Positions 18,620-28,441 of a stretch of DNA of 64,000 nucleotides are shown here, piece after piece. This stretch comes from Chryseobacterium angstadtii. GTDB taxonomy: Bacteria > Bacteroidota > Bacteroidia > Flavobacteriales > Weeksellaceae. The stretch's first letter is position 1. Each line of letters opens with the position of its first letter. The notes beneath the pieces were generated by a model. It searched no databases and was not told the DNA's origin. It was given only the letters and a program-made list of their open reading frames with translations. The position numbers and the translations under genes are program-made. The stretch spans positions 434,001 to 498,000 of the forward strand of contig NZ_LFND01000007.1 in NCBI RefSeq assembly GCF_001045465.1, in the 5' to 3' direction.

Positions 18620-20203
18620 TTATTTTTTGATGAGTTTGGCACTCGCCGTTTTATTCGTATCTGTTTTTATGGTCACCAGATAGACTCCCTGAATTAAATT
18701 CTGAGTATTAATCTTGGTTACTTTGTTTTTGGTTTTTAGATTCTGGATTTGTCTACCACCCATGTCGAACAATAAAATTTCAGCATCTTCGAATTGGGAG
18801 CCAATTTCTACGTAAGCATACTCAGAGACAGGATTCGGATAAATTTTGATATCTTGTTTCTCAATTAGCTGATCCAACTGTTTATCCCCCAGCTTTACAA
18901 TCTTCCAGTTTTCTTTTCCCAGTTCTTCTGCACTGGTTCCGGCAAGAACAATAGAACCGTCCCTGTTCAGCTTGATGTCTGAGAGCCTTTCCTGTTTTCT
19001 GGCAGATTCTCCTTTCACATGCTTTCTCCACTGTTCATTACCATCCTGATCCAAATACAACATCCAGAACTTTTCATCATCAGATGTCGAATTACCCTCG
19101 GCTTGGGTATAACCGCCTAACAGAATTCCTTTTGAAGATTTATCGTCTGCGGAATGAAGCACGCTCGCTCCCATCAGGATATCCCGGTTCCCAAAACTGT
19201 AGGATTTCTGCCAGAGCTCTTCACCTTTGTTATTAAGGGAAATCAGCCACAAATCCGTTCCTTCCTTTATCTCTACTGTTTTATTACCGGAGATTGCGCT
19301 TCTGGATTCACCACCGATTAAATATCCGTTTGATGTTAAGGAGAGGGTTCTTAAATGGTCATCTCCTTTTCCACCGAAGTTCTTTTCCCATTCTACTTTG
19401 CCGTTTTTATCCAGCTTGATGATCCAGTAGTCACCTTCACCATAGTTTTCTGTTTTCTTGACATAAGACGATGCTGACGATGGGGCGGGAGCACCAGTTT
19501 TATAAGTAGTATTACTTCGGGAATATACTCCCAATAATGCTCCGCCGTCCATCGTAGGGATGAGCTTCTCAGACTCATCCAAACCATCACCACTCAAAAT
19601 GTTTTCCGAAATTATTTTGCCGTTTTTATCCAATCGTACGATCCAAATATCTTTGGATGTGCCGTTTGGCGAATTCTGAATGTTTCCAGCCACAAAAAAT
19701 CCCATATCTGTAGTCTGGACAACGGCGCGGGCCTCATCATCCAGGGAAGTTCCGAGCGTCTTCTGCCAGAGCTCATCACCGAATTCATTAAGCCGTATCA
19801 GCCAGATGTCTGAGCCGCCTTTGGAATCTTCCTTTTTGTCCTGTCCCTTCCTGGAAAATGTGGTTCCAGAAACGAGAAATCCGCCATCCTGCGTGGCTAC
19901 GGAACCTGCAAGGTAATCATGATTCTGTCCTGAAAAGTATTTTTCCCAGACCTGTTCCCCCTGCTGGTTTAGTTTTACTAAATGGAAATCATAGCCGTTA
20001 TTCTGTTTAATGTCTGATATCCCAGAGCCTGACCGAGATTGAATGCTGCTTCCGGTAATTAAATACTGCCCGTCTATGGTCGTTGTGACCTGACTTAAGA
20101 AATCCTGTGTAGATGATTTTATGTCTTGTTGCCAGAGGACTTCCTGGGCAAAAATTGGAATAGTTGTATACAAAAAAAGCATACCATAGATCGTTTTTCT
20201 CAT
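18620..20203 (-). CDS. T9SS type A sorting-domain protein with beta-propeller-like repeats
   Basis: 527 residues from ATG 20203, which gives a signal peptide (MRKTIYGMLFLYTTIPIFAQ); the longer frame to 20284 adds a less likely 27-residue leader. The body has repeats of about 55 residues of the form G-DIWLIRLNEFGDELWQKT-G..DDEA, as in delta-60/propeller proteins. The last ~75 residues are a type IX secretion sorting domain (IKIYPNPVSEYAYVEI, LIQGVYLVTIKTD, ending SAKLIKK). It should be exported through T9SS and anchored or released at the surface. As first gene of the RHS operon it may act in toxin display or adhesion. Confidence 0.88.
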   Translation of the reverse strand: MRKTIYGMLFLYTTIPIFAQEVLWQQDIKSSTQDFLSQVTTTIDGQYLITGSSIQSRSGSGISDIKQNNGYDFHLVKLNQQGEQVWEKYFSGQNHDYLAGSVATQDGGFLVSGTTFSRKGQDKKEDSKGGSDIWLIRLNEFGDELWQKTLGTSLDDEARAVVQTTDMGFFVAGNIQNSPNGTSKDIWIVRLDKNGKIISENILSGDGLDESEKLIPTMDGGALLGVYSRSNTTYKTGAPAPSSASSYVKKTENYGEGDYWIIKLDKNGKVEWEKNFGGKGDDHLRTLSLTSNGYLIGGESRSAISGNKTVEIKEGTDLWLISLNNKGEELWQKSYSFGNRDILMGASVLHSADDKSSKGILLGGYTQAEGNSTSDDEKFWMLYLDQDGNEQWRKHVKGESARKQERLSDIKLNRDGSIVLAGTSAEELGKENWKIVKLGDKQLDQLIEKQDIKIYPNPVSEYAYVEIGSQFEDAEILLFDMGGRQIQNLKTKNKVTKINTQNLIQGVYLVTIKTDTNKTASAKLIKK

Positions 20204-20536
20204 AATTTTATAGTTGTTTGGTTTATAGATTTTTAACAGCGAATATATCCCCATAGTAAGATATAATGATATGGGTTGTTTCACTATATTTTACATCCGT
20301 GTTTTTACGGATATCTGATTTTTTATTTTATATAAACTGTCTCTATTTTGCAAGTTTAGGGACTGCTAACGTCAAAAGCTGTCGTAATAAATTCTACTGA
20401 AATAATTATTTGGTTTTATTTGTGAAAATATTTCTTAAAAACCAATGCACTAAAAAAAATGGTTATAAATTGGTTATGAATTTCATAACCGCAGTTATAA
20501 TTTATTTTTTAATATCTTAGCCATAAAATTAAAAGT
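20204..20536. other. Divergent intergenic region between RHS operon and XRE gene
   Basis: About 330 bases, AT-rich, holding the promoters of two divergent units. No site matches the full TAnnTTTG consensus convincingly; a near match on the minus strand lies around 20348. Binding sites for the XRE protein would be expected here. Confidence 0.4.
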
Positions 20537-20923
20537 ATGTCTACGATAGGGACCAAACTTGCAAGGTTACGCAGGAAGAAGGGCTTTTCACAGGATGAAG
20601 TTGCCGCTAGGCTAAATGTTTCTCAACCAGCCTATCACAAATGGGAAACCGGGTTAAGCAGGCCAACTGATGAACATATAATGAAAATATGTGAACTCTT
20701 TGAAATTGAGATCGAAGAATTATTACAGGATGATCCCTCAACATTTAATAACAATACTATCAGTGATTCAACGGTATTAAATTCTTCAAACTCTATTATT
20801 TCCAATATCAATCTGCTTTCTCCTGAGTTAATGCAGCAGGTTCTGAAGAATCAACAGCAGATTACAGAAACGCTTAATACACAGAATAAACTTATAGAAA
20901 TATTGATTGGTAAGCTCAAATAG
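20537..20923 (+). CDS. XRE-family helix-turn-helix regulator
   Basis: 128 residues. An N-terminal HTH of the Cro/C1 type at residues ~5-62 (KLARLRRKKGFSQDEVAARL, then NVSQPAYHKWETGLSRP), a polar linker, and a C-terminal helical, probably coiled-coil segment (MQQVLKNQQQITETLNTQNK). The layout matches the XRE protein at 62822-63220, so it is likely a family expanded in this genus. It is divergent from the T9SS/RHS operon and could control it. A strong terminator follows. Confidence 0.85.
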   Translation: MSTIGTKLARLRRKKGFSQDEVAARLNVSQPAYHKWETGLSRPTDEHIMKICELFEIEIEELLQDDPSTFNNNTISDSTVLNSSNSIISNINLLSPELMQQVLKNQQQITETLNTQNKLIEILIGKLK

Positions 20924-20972
20924 TAGGAATATTCTATATTAATCTTCTATCGCATTTTAACCGATATAATTT

Positions 20973-21006
20973 ATCCTTAACATCCACATGTTAAGGATTT
21001 TTTTTG
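20973..21006 (+). terminator. Terminator of the XRE gene
   Basis: ATCCTTAACAT / ATGTTAAGGAT, perfect 11-bp arms, 4-base loop, followed by eight T. Confidence 0.9.
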
Positions 21007-21949
21007 TGCAGCGGTCAAAAAAGGTAAAATTGGGCAATAAAGCTGTAGACATATTCGAATTTTTTGTAGACACTTCTGATACTACACGGTCTCAATTCAC
21101 AAATTCACACCTCTTTTTTGATTTTTTTTACAACTTAAAAAAATCATAGTTAAGATGACAGCTTATAAATACCTTCAAATGAAAAAAAAATGTGCAGTAT
21201 CTAAGCAATAGTAGAGTTATTCAAGATTTACAATTTAATATATCTGAAATACAATATGTTATAATTATTTTTTTTTAAAAATCTTTCTTAGGATTTATCA
21301 TATTTATTAGATGTCCAAGGAAACTAATACAGTGTGAAAAAAAACTAATACACTTAGCTGGGGTGTGAATTGCTTTTCTGAGACAGCAAAATCTTGCTTC
21401 ATATGTTTTTGTTCGTCTACATTCGTAACAGATTGTCAATGAAACTTTTTAAAGGGAAATAAAAAATGTTTGTTCTTTTTCTAAGAAAAGCATGCGCAAA
21501 TTGTTCAAAATGAGCAGCAATGTTTTGTAAGTCTTTAGGATCAGATATACATTTGACTTAACAGTTAATTCAAGGATTTAAAGAAATACAGCTTGTAACT
21601 TTTCTAGAATTAGTACGTTATTTTTCTAGAATGGTACCAACAATCTTTTGGAGTATTGCTTTTCTTAAATCTATATTTGATACGACTAAAATTTTTCATA
21701 ATAGCTACTTACTATTTCGGTCAAATTATAAATCCAGGTCTGGTGATTCCCGAAATAGGATTGTTAAAATGTAGAAGCTGCAAAGTCAGTAACTACTTTT
21801 AATACAGTATCCTACAAAGGTGTATTAAAAAAACTTTAACCATTCAGAACAGAAAAAGTAATCCATAGCCCATACTCACGGGATATGCCTTTTTCTTTCA
21901 TTTTACGGACAGATAAACTGTCCAAATAGTAACCTCAAAAACAATCAAA
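21007..21949. other. Long AT-rich region without a recognisable gene
   Basis: About 940 bases with no open frame that looks coding on either strand. A repeated AAACTAATACA motif appears twice around 21318-21352. It may be decayed DNA or hold the regulatory region of the DUF6520 gene. Confidence 0.5.
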
Positions 21950-22228
21950 ATGAAATCACTAAAAACAGCCGTTGCAGCGATAATGATCGCTGGCGGCACC
22001 ATTGCAGCCTTTGCATTTACAAAATCTGATAAAGCAGAATTACTTACTGCTCAAACCGAATTGCATTGGTTTAGCCCCGGTGGCAGTTATCTGGGAGAAA
22101 AGACCATTGCCGAGCAGGAAGCTGAATGTCCAGGGGATAATTTTCTCTGTGCTAGAGGATATGATGGTGAAAATAACGGCGCTCCGGTAGGACCGATTCG
22201 TTATGAGGCTAAAAAAGCGCAGCCATAA
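21950..22228 (+). CDS. Small exported DUF6520-like protein
   Basis: 92 residues with a signal peptide (KTAVAAIMIAGGTIAAFAFT) and a short mature part containing two cysteines (AECPGDNFLCARGYDG). Size, the AFAFTK junction and the Cys spacing fit the DUF6520 family of small exported Bacteroidetes proteins, whose function is unknown. It converges on the thioredoxin/SusD/SusC operon and shares a bidirectional terminator with it. A disulfide between the two cysteines is likely. The family call is from memory and should be treated as probable. Confidence 0.65.
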   Translation: MKSLKTAVAAIMIAGGTIAAFAFTKSDKAELLTAQTELHWFSPGGSYLGEKTIAEQEAECPGDNFLCARGYDGENNGAPVGPIRYEAKKAQP

Positions 22229-22233
22229 CAAGG

Positions 22234-22270
22234 AGAATGGAGCTGCAATTTGCAGCTCCATTCTTATTTT
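22234..22270. terminator. Bidirectional terminator between convergent genes
   Basis: AGAATGGAGCTGCAA, one base, then its exact reverse complement, followed on the plus strand by TATTTTTT. It overlaps the last codons of the thioredoxin gene at 22264. Confidence 0.85.
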
Positions 22271-23535
22271 TTACTTAGTACAATAACCTGCATCTCCCTA
22301 TATTCCCGGGTAAGGATAAGTCCCTGTTTTTTTAATGCAGCGATCATTCCTTCTAAATCGGTTTTTTCTTTTAATGGCAAGGCGATACTCAATTTTTGTC
22401 TTTTATCAAGTCCTGTCTCGTCCACGATGGCTAAGGGAAATAATGGTGAATCTCCATATGTCCATATACTGAGCAAATTTTCAAGAGGCAAGTTATTCCT
22501 AATTGTGGAGTCCTTTGTTTCGATAGTTTCTTCTTTTAAATTAAAAGGTGATAATTTAATTCCCTTTCCAGTTTTTAAAACAAGACATTCCATATCTCTG
22601 TTTTGGAGTTCTGAGCGTATTCCAAATTCCAAATCAAGAAACTTTTTCATTTTATCATAAGCTTCTTCAATATTATTCCCTGGTATAATCTGGTCATAGG
22701 AAAAATAATTTTTCTTTATGATATGATCTTTTTTATGCTCTGCAATTCCTTCATAAATAACCCTGCTAGTATGAAAATCTTCTAATCCAATGCATGCCAA
22801 TTTATAGAGCCCTGAAAGAGATAGATTAATGGCTCTGATTCTGTTTGTGTTGGTTGTTTTGTCAAAGAACGGAGTAGTACTAAACGACTGCGTTCCTTTT
22901 TGAAAGTTTCCGAGGTAGTAGTATGATTTTAGTGCTGGAAAACCCCGGCTTTCATCAATCTGGATAAGGGGACTGAGCACCTTATAGGTGGCAACATCTT
23001 CCTGTTCATTTTTAAGAGGAAGCGATAATTTATCCCCTGCGATAAGCTTGCGGACATTTTCTTCATTGAGATGTTCCGGTGTTGTTATAGCTGCTACGAC
23101 CCCTTCTTTATTGATCCATACATAATGGGGAATCTGCCGATGGGGAAAATATCTTTTCAGCAGCTGATCATCTGTCACGGAAGCGACCTTGATGCCGAAA
23201 TTCTTTTCATAGGTTGTTAGAAATTTGCTGACCACAGCATTTTTATCACTTGTCACGGCCATAATTTCCAGATCTTCTGAAAATTTATTTTTTAGGGAAT
23301 CTGTTTTGGGAAACTGGGCAATACATGGGGAGCACCATGTAGCCCAGAAATCGAGTATAAGGGCTTTCCCTTTTTTATAAGCAAACTCGTCCTGTTTCCA
23401 GTTGACCAGATACTTTGCATTAAAAGGTTCAACCGTATCACCGATACCATACACCTGAGCTTTTGCTCCGGTAAGAGATAATGCTGCTATATACAGCAAC
23501 ATAAAAATTTTATATAAAAAATTTAAATTATTCAT
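22264..23535 (-). CDS. TlpA-like thioredoxin-fold protein, exported
   Basis: 423 residues with a signal peptide ending SLTGAKAQ. A thioredoxin/TlpA domain covers about residues 28-170 with the redox pair C68/C71 (FWATWCSPCIAQFP) and the conserved cis-proline region (RQIPHYVWINKEG). The C-terminal ~220 residues are not recognised but recall the extra domain found in thioredoxins of SusC/SusD loci. It should act as a periplasmic thiol reductase or isomerase. Its start overlaps the SusD stop by 8 bases, so the two are translationally coupled. Confidence 0.88.
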   Translation of the reverse strand: MNNLNFLYKIFMLLYIAALSLTGAKAQVYGIGDTVEPFNAKYLVNWKQDEFAYKKGKALILDFWATWCSPCIAQFPKTDSLKNKFSEDLEIMAVTSDKNAVVSKFLTTYEKNFGIKVASVTDDQLLKRYFPHRQIPHYVWINKEGVVAAITTPEHLNEENVRKLIAGDKLSLPLKNEQEDVATYKVLSPLIQIDESRGFPALKSYYYLGNFQKGTQSFSTTPFFDKTTNTNRIRAINLSLSGLYKLACIGLEDFHTSRVIYEGIAEHKKDHIIKKNYFSYDQIIPGNNIEEAYDKMKKFLDLEFGIRSELQNRDMECLVLKTGKGIKLSPFNLKEETIETKDSTIRNNLPLENLLSIWTYGDSPLFPLAIVDETGLDKRQKLSIALPLKEKTDLEGMIAALKKQGLILTREYREMQVIVLSKK

Positions 23536-24949
23536 AACCTTGATTTTGTGTGATAAATGGATTTGAAAGAATTACTGAATTGGGAACAGGGTAAAGGAGA
23601 TCTGTGCCAGCAATATCCGGCTGTTTGTCTTTTAACACCTCTAATGCACGTCCTGTCCTTTTCAAATCAAACCAGCGGTGTCCCCACTCAGCAAATAATT
23701 CCGCTCTGCGCTCTTTTTCTATGATAGCAGCGATATCTTGTGAATTTCCGGTCATATCGGATAGACCAGCCCTGGCCCGGATGGTGTTGATATCAGCTAG
23801 TGCAGCCTCAACATTATTTTTTCTGGCGTATGCTTCTGCCCGGATCAGGTACTGTTCTGCGAGCCTGAAAACTTTATAATACTCCGAAACCGTACCTATG
23901 GCGACCGCTTTGTATTTTTGGGCAAAGCTGTACAGGGTTGAATTCACTGTTTTGTTCAGAATAAAATTACTTTTACGAAGATCACCTGTTTCAAAACTGC
24001 TGATCAGATGATCGGTCAGTGCCAGCTGTCCGAGCGCAGAAGCAGATGTACTCAGGGGCAATAGCTGGCGTGCTTCGGTGGTATTCCAGGAAGGCTGAAC
24101 GGGCATTAGCTGCCAGATAGTTTCATTTCCTTCTATTGAAAATACCCTGTTAAGCGGATCAAGCGAATATATACCCGACTGTATCACTTCATTGGATTTT
24201 GAAATGACTAAATCCCACTGCTCGGAATAGAGATAAACCCTGGATAAAAGTGCCTGAACGGTTTTAAGATTAGGACGTACCCTGTTAGCGGTCACATAGG
24301 CATCCGCCATCAACTTTTCAGCCTCCAGAAGGTCCTTAATGATCTGCGCGTAAATATCGGCAGAGCTGTCCCTCGCTTTTACGGTATTGAGCTCATAATC
24401 GGTGGAGATGATCAAAGGAACATCCCCGAAAATATTCACCAGATAGAAATATATGAATGCTCTTGTAAAGAGTGATTCTCCCAAGAGCTGATTTCTGACA
24501 CCCGCAGGAAGCTGCTGCGCTGCGCGCAATTTTTCGATGCAGATATTGGACTGGTAAATATTCTTATATGCCCTGTCCCATATATTAAAATCCAGTACAG
24601 AATTTTTGGAGGTCAAAGAATTCGTCCTGAGCTCATTGTAGGAAGAGTTGGTGGTGTTGGTATTGTAAAACTCATCGGCACTGAGCCCCGTAAATATCGT
24701 TATACCACCTGATGAATACCATAATGAAGTTCCCATAAACTGTGAATAGATCCCCAGTACAGCAGAAGTGGCTTTCTCACTGTCGCTGAAAACATCTTCG
24801 GCGACAATCCGATCTTGCGGCTGCCCTACATCAAGAAATTTGCTACAGGAGGTTACAGAGCCCAAAGCTGAGATTATACAAATGATCCATACTTTCTTAG
24901 TAAGACCTCTACGGGAATATGCTATAAAATGTTGTATTATCTTTTTCAT
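23528..24949 (-). CDS. SusD/RagB-family outer-membrane lipoprotein (island copy)
   Basis: 473 residues with a lipoprotein signal (ISALGSVTSCSKFLDVGQP; Cys 35) after a rather long basic leader. Family marks: LLGESLFTRAFIYFYLVNIF, GDVPLI, IEKERRAELFAEWGHRWFDL, KRTGRALEVL, and the tail LLYPVPNSVILSNPFITQNQ. It is the surface substrate-binding partner of the SusC protein, whose gene ends 11 bases upstream. Confidence 0.95.
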   Translation of the reverse strand: MKKIIQHFIAYSRRGLTKKVWIICIISALGSVTSCSKFLDVGQPQDRIVAEDVFSDSEKATSAVLGIYSQFMGTSLWYSSGGITIFTGLSADEFYNTNTTNSSYNELRTNSLTSKNSVLDFNIWDRAYKNIYQSNICIEKLRAAQQLPAGVRNQLLGESLFTRAFIYFYLVNIFGDVPLIISTDYELNTVKARDSSADIYAQIIKDLLEAEKLMADAYVTANRVRPNLKTVQALLSRVYLYSEQWDLVISKSNEVIQSGIYSLDPLNRVFSIEGNETIWQLMPVQPSWNTTEARQLLPLSTSASALGQLALTDHLISSFETGDLRKSNFILNKTVNSTLYSFAQKYKAVAIGTVSEYYKVFRLAEQYLIRAEAYARKNNVEAALADINTIRARAGLSDMTGNSQDIAAIIEKERRAELFAEWGHRWFDLKRTGRALEVLKDKQPDIAGTDLLYPVPNSVILSNPFITQNQGYE

Positions 24950-24960
24950 AAGTAATGCGG

Positions 24961-27900
24961 TTAATAATTTAATGTAAACCCTAATGTAAAAGACCGTAAG
25001 GGAGGTATTGCCAAAATATTTCCCTGTGTTTCGGGATCCCAGCCCTTATAACCTGTTATCGTCCAAAGGTTTTGTCCCTGAAAGAACAGCGTACAGTTTT
25101 GGGCTCCAATTTTCCGTATTATCGTGGCTGGTAGATTATAGGAAAGTTCAAGGTTTTTTAGTCTTATAAAAGACGCATCACCCAGAACTGCATCGGATTG
25201 CATAAGATAATTGTTCGCGACGCCGTAAGCCTCACTCGATGTTGATGCAGATATTTTTTGAATTGTGCTTATATCTCCCGGCTTCTGCCATCTATCAATG
25301 ACAATGTCCGGCTGATTGAACATCATGCCCGGAAAGCTCTGCGAATTTGAGTAGATGGCATTAAGGATGGTTGTTCCGGTCTGTTTTTTAAACTGGAAAA
25401 AGGTGTTTAAAGAAAATCCCTTATATCGAAGGGTATTCGACCAGCCACCGTAAAACTTTGGATCCAGTGATCCTAAAACTATATAATCGGAATTATTCAG
25501 ATTCCCATCGCCATTAGTATCCTGAAAATCATAAATCCCGGTTTCAGGGTTCACAGCCATTGATTTGTAACGGTAAATTACATTAAGGGATTCTCCGAGT
25601 ACATATCTCGAGCTGTAAGCAGAAGTTTCAAGATTTTCAAATCTCAATAGCCTGTTTTTAGGGATGGTTATATTCAAGGCGGTTTCCCATCCAAAATCCT
25701 GTTTGTTAAAAAGCTTAATAGTTAGTTCAGATTCCCAGCCTTTATTTTCGATCAGGGCCGGGAAATTTCTGTTGATACTGAAATGTCCGGTCTGGGATGG
25801 CAGGATATACTGTACAAGTTGATTATCACTGCGGTTGAGAAAAAAGGCCAGATTAAAGAATATCCTTTCCTTAAACCATGCTGTTTCCAGTGCCGCTTCA
25901 TATTTTTTATTGACCTCCCATCCATAATTGGGATTAAATAAGCTGCTTGGGTAGAGTGCTGTACTACCCTGATAGGCCCGCCATGTAGACCAGGTATCGA
26001 GGTACTGATAATTCCCGATCTGGTCATTTCCTGTTATTCCGTAGCTTGTCCTTAGCTTACCGAATGAGAGGGTACTTTTTTTACCGGAAAGGAAATTTTC
26101 ATTTGAAAAGATCCATCCGGCACCGACGGCGTAAAAATTTCCCCATTTATTGTCTGAGCCGAATCGGCTCGATCCATCCCTTCTGCCTGAGAGATTCAGA
26201 AGATATTTATTGTCCAGGTTGTAATTGATCCGTGCAAAAGCTGCGGCATATTTATAAGGTGCATAGCTGTTGAAAGGATTGCTCAGGGTGGTCGCTGCCG
26301 CAAGGGATTTTAATAACAGATCGTTGGCATAACCCGATGCCTTGATTGACTGCGCTTCATTCAAAGTGCTCTGCAAGCTTCCTCCCAGCGTAAAATGAAA
26401 ATTGCTCTTATCTCTTTTAAAACTATAATCGATCTGTGGCTCTATGATCCAACTTGAAAATGAATTGGAGGAATATAGTGCGAAGCCCTCGTAATTATCG
26501 CCCGAAGGATCTTGGGTAGACAATGGGTCGTAAGACCTTTCATCAGCATGTAGGTCATTATATCCAAAAGCCGTTTTAATGTTCAGATCTTTAAGAATTG
26601 AATAGGATAACTGCATTCTTGTGATCAGGTTTTTACGATAGGAGTTAAATTCCTTCCGGGTAAAAGCAATTGGATTATAGAAGGAAGCCCCATTCTGGCT
26701 CCAATTGAGTGATCCATCCGCATTATAGAGTTCAGGAAGATTTGGAGGAAGATTACTATAGTATAGCGCATTGCCATTAAAAAGACGGTTGGATTCAAGG
26801 GAGTAGTTGGCAGAAAAGGCGACTTCAAGTCTGTCTTTAAGAGCCCGATGGTTAATATTAAGATTAACGGTACCTTTTTTATATCTTGAATCCCCGGTAA
26901 AGACCGTAGATTCCCTGTTAAAGCTTCCTCCGATTAAAAACTGGGTTTTGTCGCTGCCGCCGCTTAAATTTGCAGCGGTGTTCATGCTTTGTGCAGCCTG
27001 TCCCACGATCAGTTTTCTCAGGTCAGTATATCTGTTTTTGTCCCATAATAAAAGGTCAGGTGCATAGCTATCATTACCGGGTGTAGAAGATGGGGTTATA
27101 TTATCATTTCTAAAGGCTTCTTCCCTGAGCTCCATGTACTGCTGAGTAGATAGCATTTTTATTTTCTTTGCGATGTCACTATATCCCTGTCCATGACGGA
27201 TGTTTAACTTTGTTGCTCCGGCTTTTCCTTTCTTCGTGCTGATCAAAACCACGCCATTAGCACCCCGGCTTCCATATATGGCTGTTGCATCGGCATCTTT
27301 TAGAACTTCTATGCTCTCGATATCATTGGGGTTGATGCTGGAAAAGGGACTTAAACCGTTGGAAACAGAGTTTTGCATGGCAATATTGGTGTTGCCGGGT
27401 GCAAAGGGCACCCCGTCAATGATAAACAGCGGTTCTGAACCCTGTGCGAGTGAGTTTTTACCCCTGATCTGAATGGAGAAAGTAGATCCGGGTACGCCGT
27501 TATTCTGGATCACGTCCGCACCGGGCACACGGCCTATCATCGCTGCCAAAGGATTAGAAACGGGTTGGCTCTCTATTTCTTTGGCAGAGATTTTAGCTAC
27601 CGATCCCGTATTAAACCGTCTGGTTGTTGTTCCATAGGCAATGGCAACAGCTTCATCGAGTATGGACTCGCTTCTAAGCAGCGTCACGGTGACAGTGGGA
27701 TTTGCCGGGACTTCCACAGGAATAAATCCCACATAGGCAATATGCAGCATTTGATCCGGCTTTACATCGGGAAGGCTAAATCGGCCATTTCGGTCAGTGA
27801 TCACAAGTAGGCCCGTTCCTTTAACCCTTACCGTTGCCCCGGCGATGGGCTCCCCGTTTTCGCCCATAACTTTTCCGGTAATGGAAGTTTCAGCGGTCTT

Positions 27901-28314
27901 CTGAGCAGGAATATCCCTGTCATTTTTCTTTTTCTGGGTAATAACAATGATCCCGTCCGTGATTTTATAATCAAGGGGTTGATTTTCAAATAGCAGCTTA
28001 AGGGATGCATAAAGTGGAGTATTACGCAGTGTAAGGGTAACGGGTCTTGCCACACGTAAAACCTGATCCGTATAGGAGAAGCCGTATTTTGTCTGTCTGG
28101 ATATCTCTTCCAGTACTTTTTCCATAGATGCCTGCTTTACCGATAGTGTAACTGACTGAGCCGAGACTTTTAAAGAAATCTGTATGGAAAATAATAGTAG
28201 GGTCATCAGTATGACTTTCATACAGGACGGATATTTTGCCCGGCATTTTTTCAAATAGAGAGTACTTGGGCGGAATGCAGGTTTTCTCTCCTTGAAAAGA
28301 AGGTGATAATTCAT
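24961..28314 (-). CDS. SusC/RagA-family TonB-dependent receptor with STN and regulatory domains (island copy)
   Basis: 1117 residues. After a long leader ending in a signal peptide (MKVILMTLLLFSIQISLKVS, from an internal ATG at 28221) come an STN domain (~55-125), a carboxypeptidase-like regulatory domain (~145-225, ITGKVMGENGEPIAGATVRV), the plug (GSRGANGVVLISTKKG) and a barrel. The leader with LYLKKCRAKYPSCMK is typical of Sphingobacteriia-style SusC proteins, so either start is possible. The STN domain should signal to the FecR gene upstream. Substrate is unknown. Confidence 0.95.
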   Translation of the reverse strand: MNYHLLFKERKPAFRPSTLYLKKCRAKYPSCMKVILMTLLLFSIQISLKVSAQSVTLSVKQASMEKVLEEISRQTKYGFSYTDQVLRVARPVTLTLRNTPLYASLKLLFENQPLDYKITDGIIVITQKKKNDRDIPAQKTAETSITGKVMGENGEPIAGATVRVKGTGLLVITDRNGRFSLPDVKPDQMLHIAYVGFIPVEVPANPTVTVTLLRSESILDEAVAIAYGTTTRRFNTGSVAKISAKEIESQPVSNPLAAMIGRVPGADVIQNNGVPGSTFSIQIRGKNSLAQGSEPLFIIDGVPFAPGNTNIAMQNSVSNGLSPFSSINPNDIESIEVLKDADATAIYGSRGANGVVLISTKKGKAGATKLNIRHGQGYSDIAKKIKMLSTQQYMELREEAFRNDNITPSSTPGNDSYAPDLLLWDKNRYTDLRKLIVGQAAQSMNTAANLSGGSDKTQFLIGGSFNRESTVFTGDSRYKKGTVNLNINHRALKDRLEVAFSANYSLESNRLFNGNALYYSNLPPNLPELYNADGSLNWSQNGASFYNPIAFTRKEFNSYRKNLITRMQLSYSILKDLNIKTAFGYNDLHADERSYDPLSTQDPSGDNYEGFALYSSNSFSSWIIEPQIDYSFKRDKSNFHFTLGGSLQSTLNEAQSIKASGYANDLLLKSLAAATTLSNPFNSYAPYKYAAAFARINYNLDNKYLLNLSGRRDGSSRFGSDNKWGNFYAVGAGWIFSNENFLSGKKSTLSFGKLRTSYGITGNDQIGNYQYLDTWSTWRAYQGSTALYPSSLFNPNYGWEVNKKYEAALETAWFKERIFFNLAFFLNRSDNQLVQYILPSQTGHFSINRNFPALIENKGWESELTIKLFNKQDFGWETALNITIPKNRLLRFENLETSAYSSRYVLGESLNVIYRYKSMAVNPETGIYDFQDTNGDGNLNNSDYIVLGSLDPKFYGGWSNTLRYKGFSLNTFFQFKKQTGTTILNAIYSNSQSFPGMMFNQPDIVIDRWQKPGDISTIQKISASTSSEAYGVANNYLMQSDAVLGDASFIRLKNLELSYNLPATIIRKIGAQNCTLFFQGQNLWTITGYKGWDPETQGNILAIPPLRSFTLGFTLNY

Positions 28315-28379
28315 ACATTTGTAATTAAGGGTTAGATAATTCTGTTTGTTGCTAACAATACATGTTTAGCCCGCATAAT

Positions 28380-28405
28380 CCGGGGTGCTGAAACACCCCG
28401 GTTTT
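28380..28405. terminator. Hairpin between fecR-like and susC-like genes
   Basis: CCGGGGTG, six bases, CACCCCGG, then TTTTA on the plus strand. On the minus strand, the direction of the operon, no T-run follows, so it may stabilise mRNA ends or cut read-through from fecR to susC. Confidence 0.5.
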
Positions 28406-28441
28406 ATGCTTTAATGGGTAGTAAACATATGAAACAAGATC

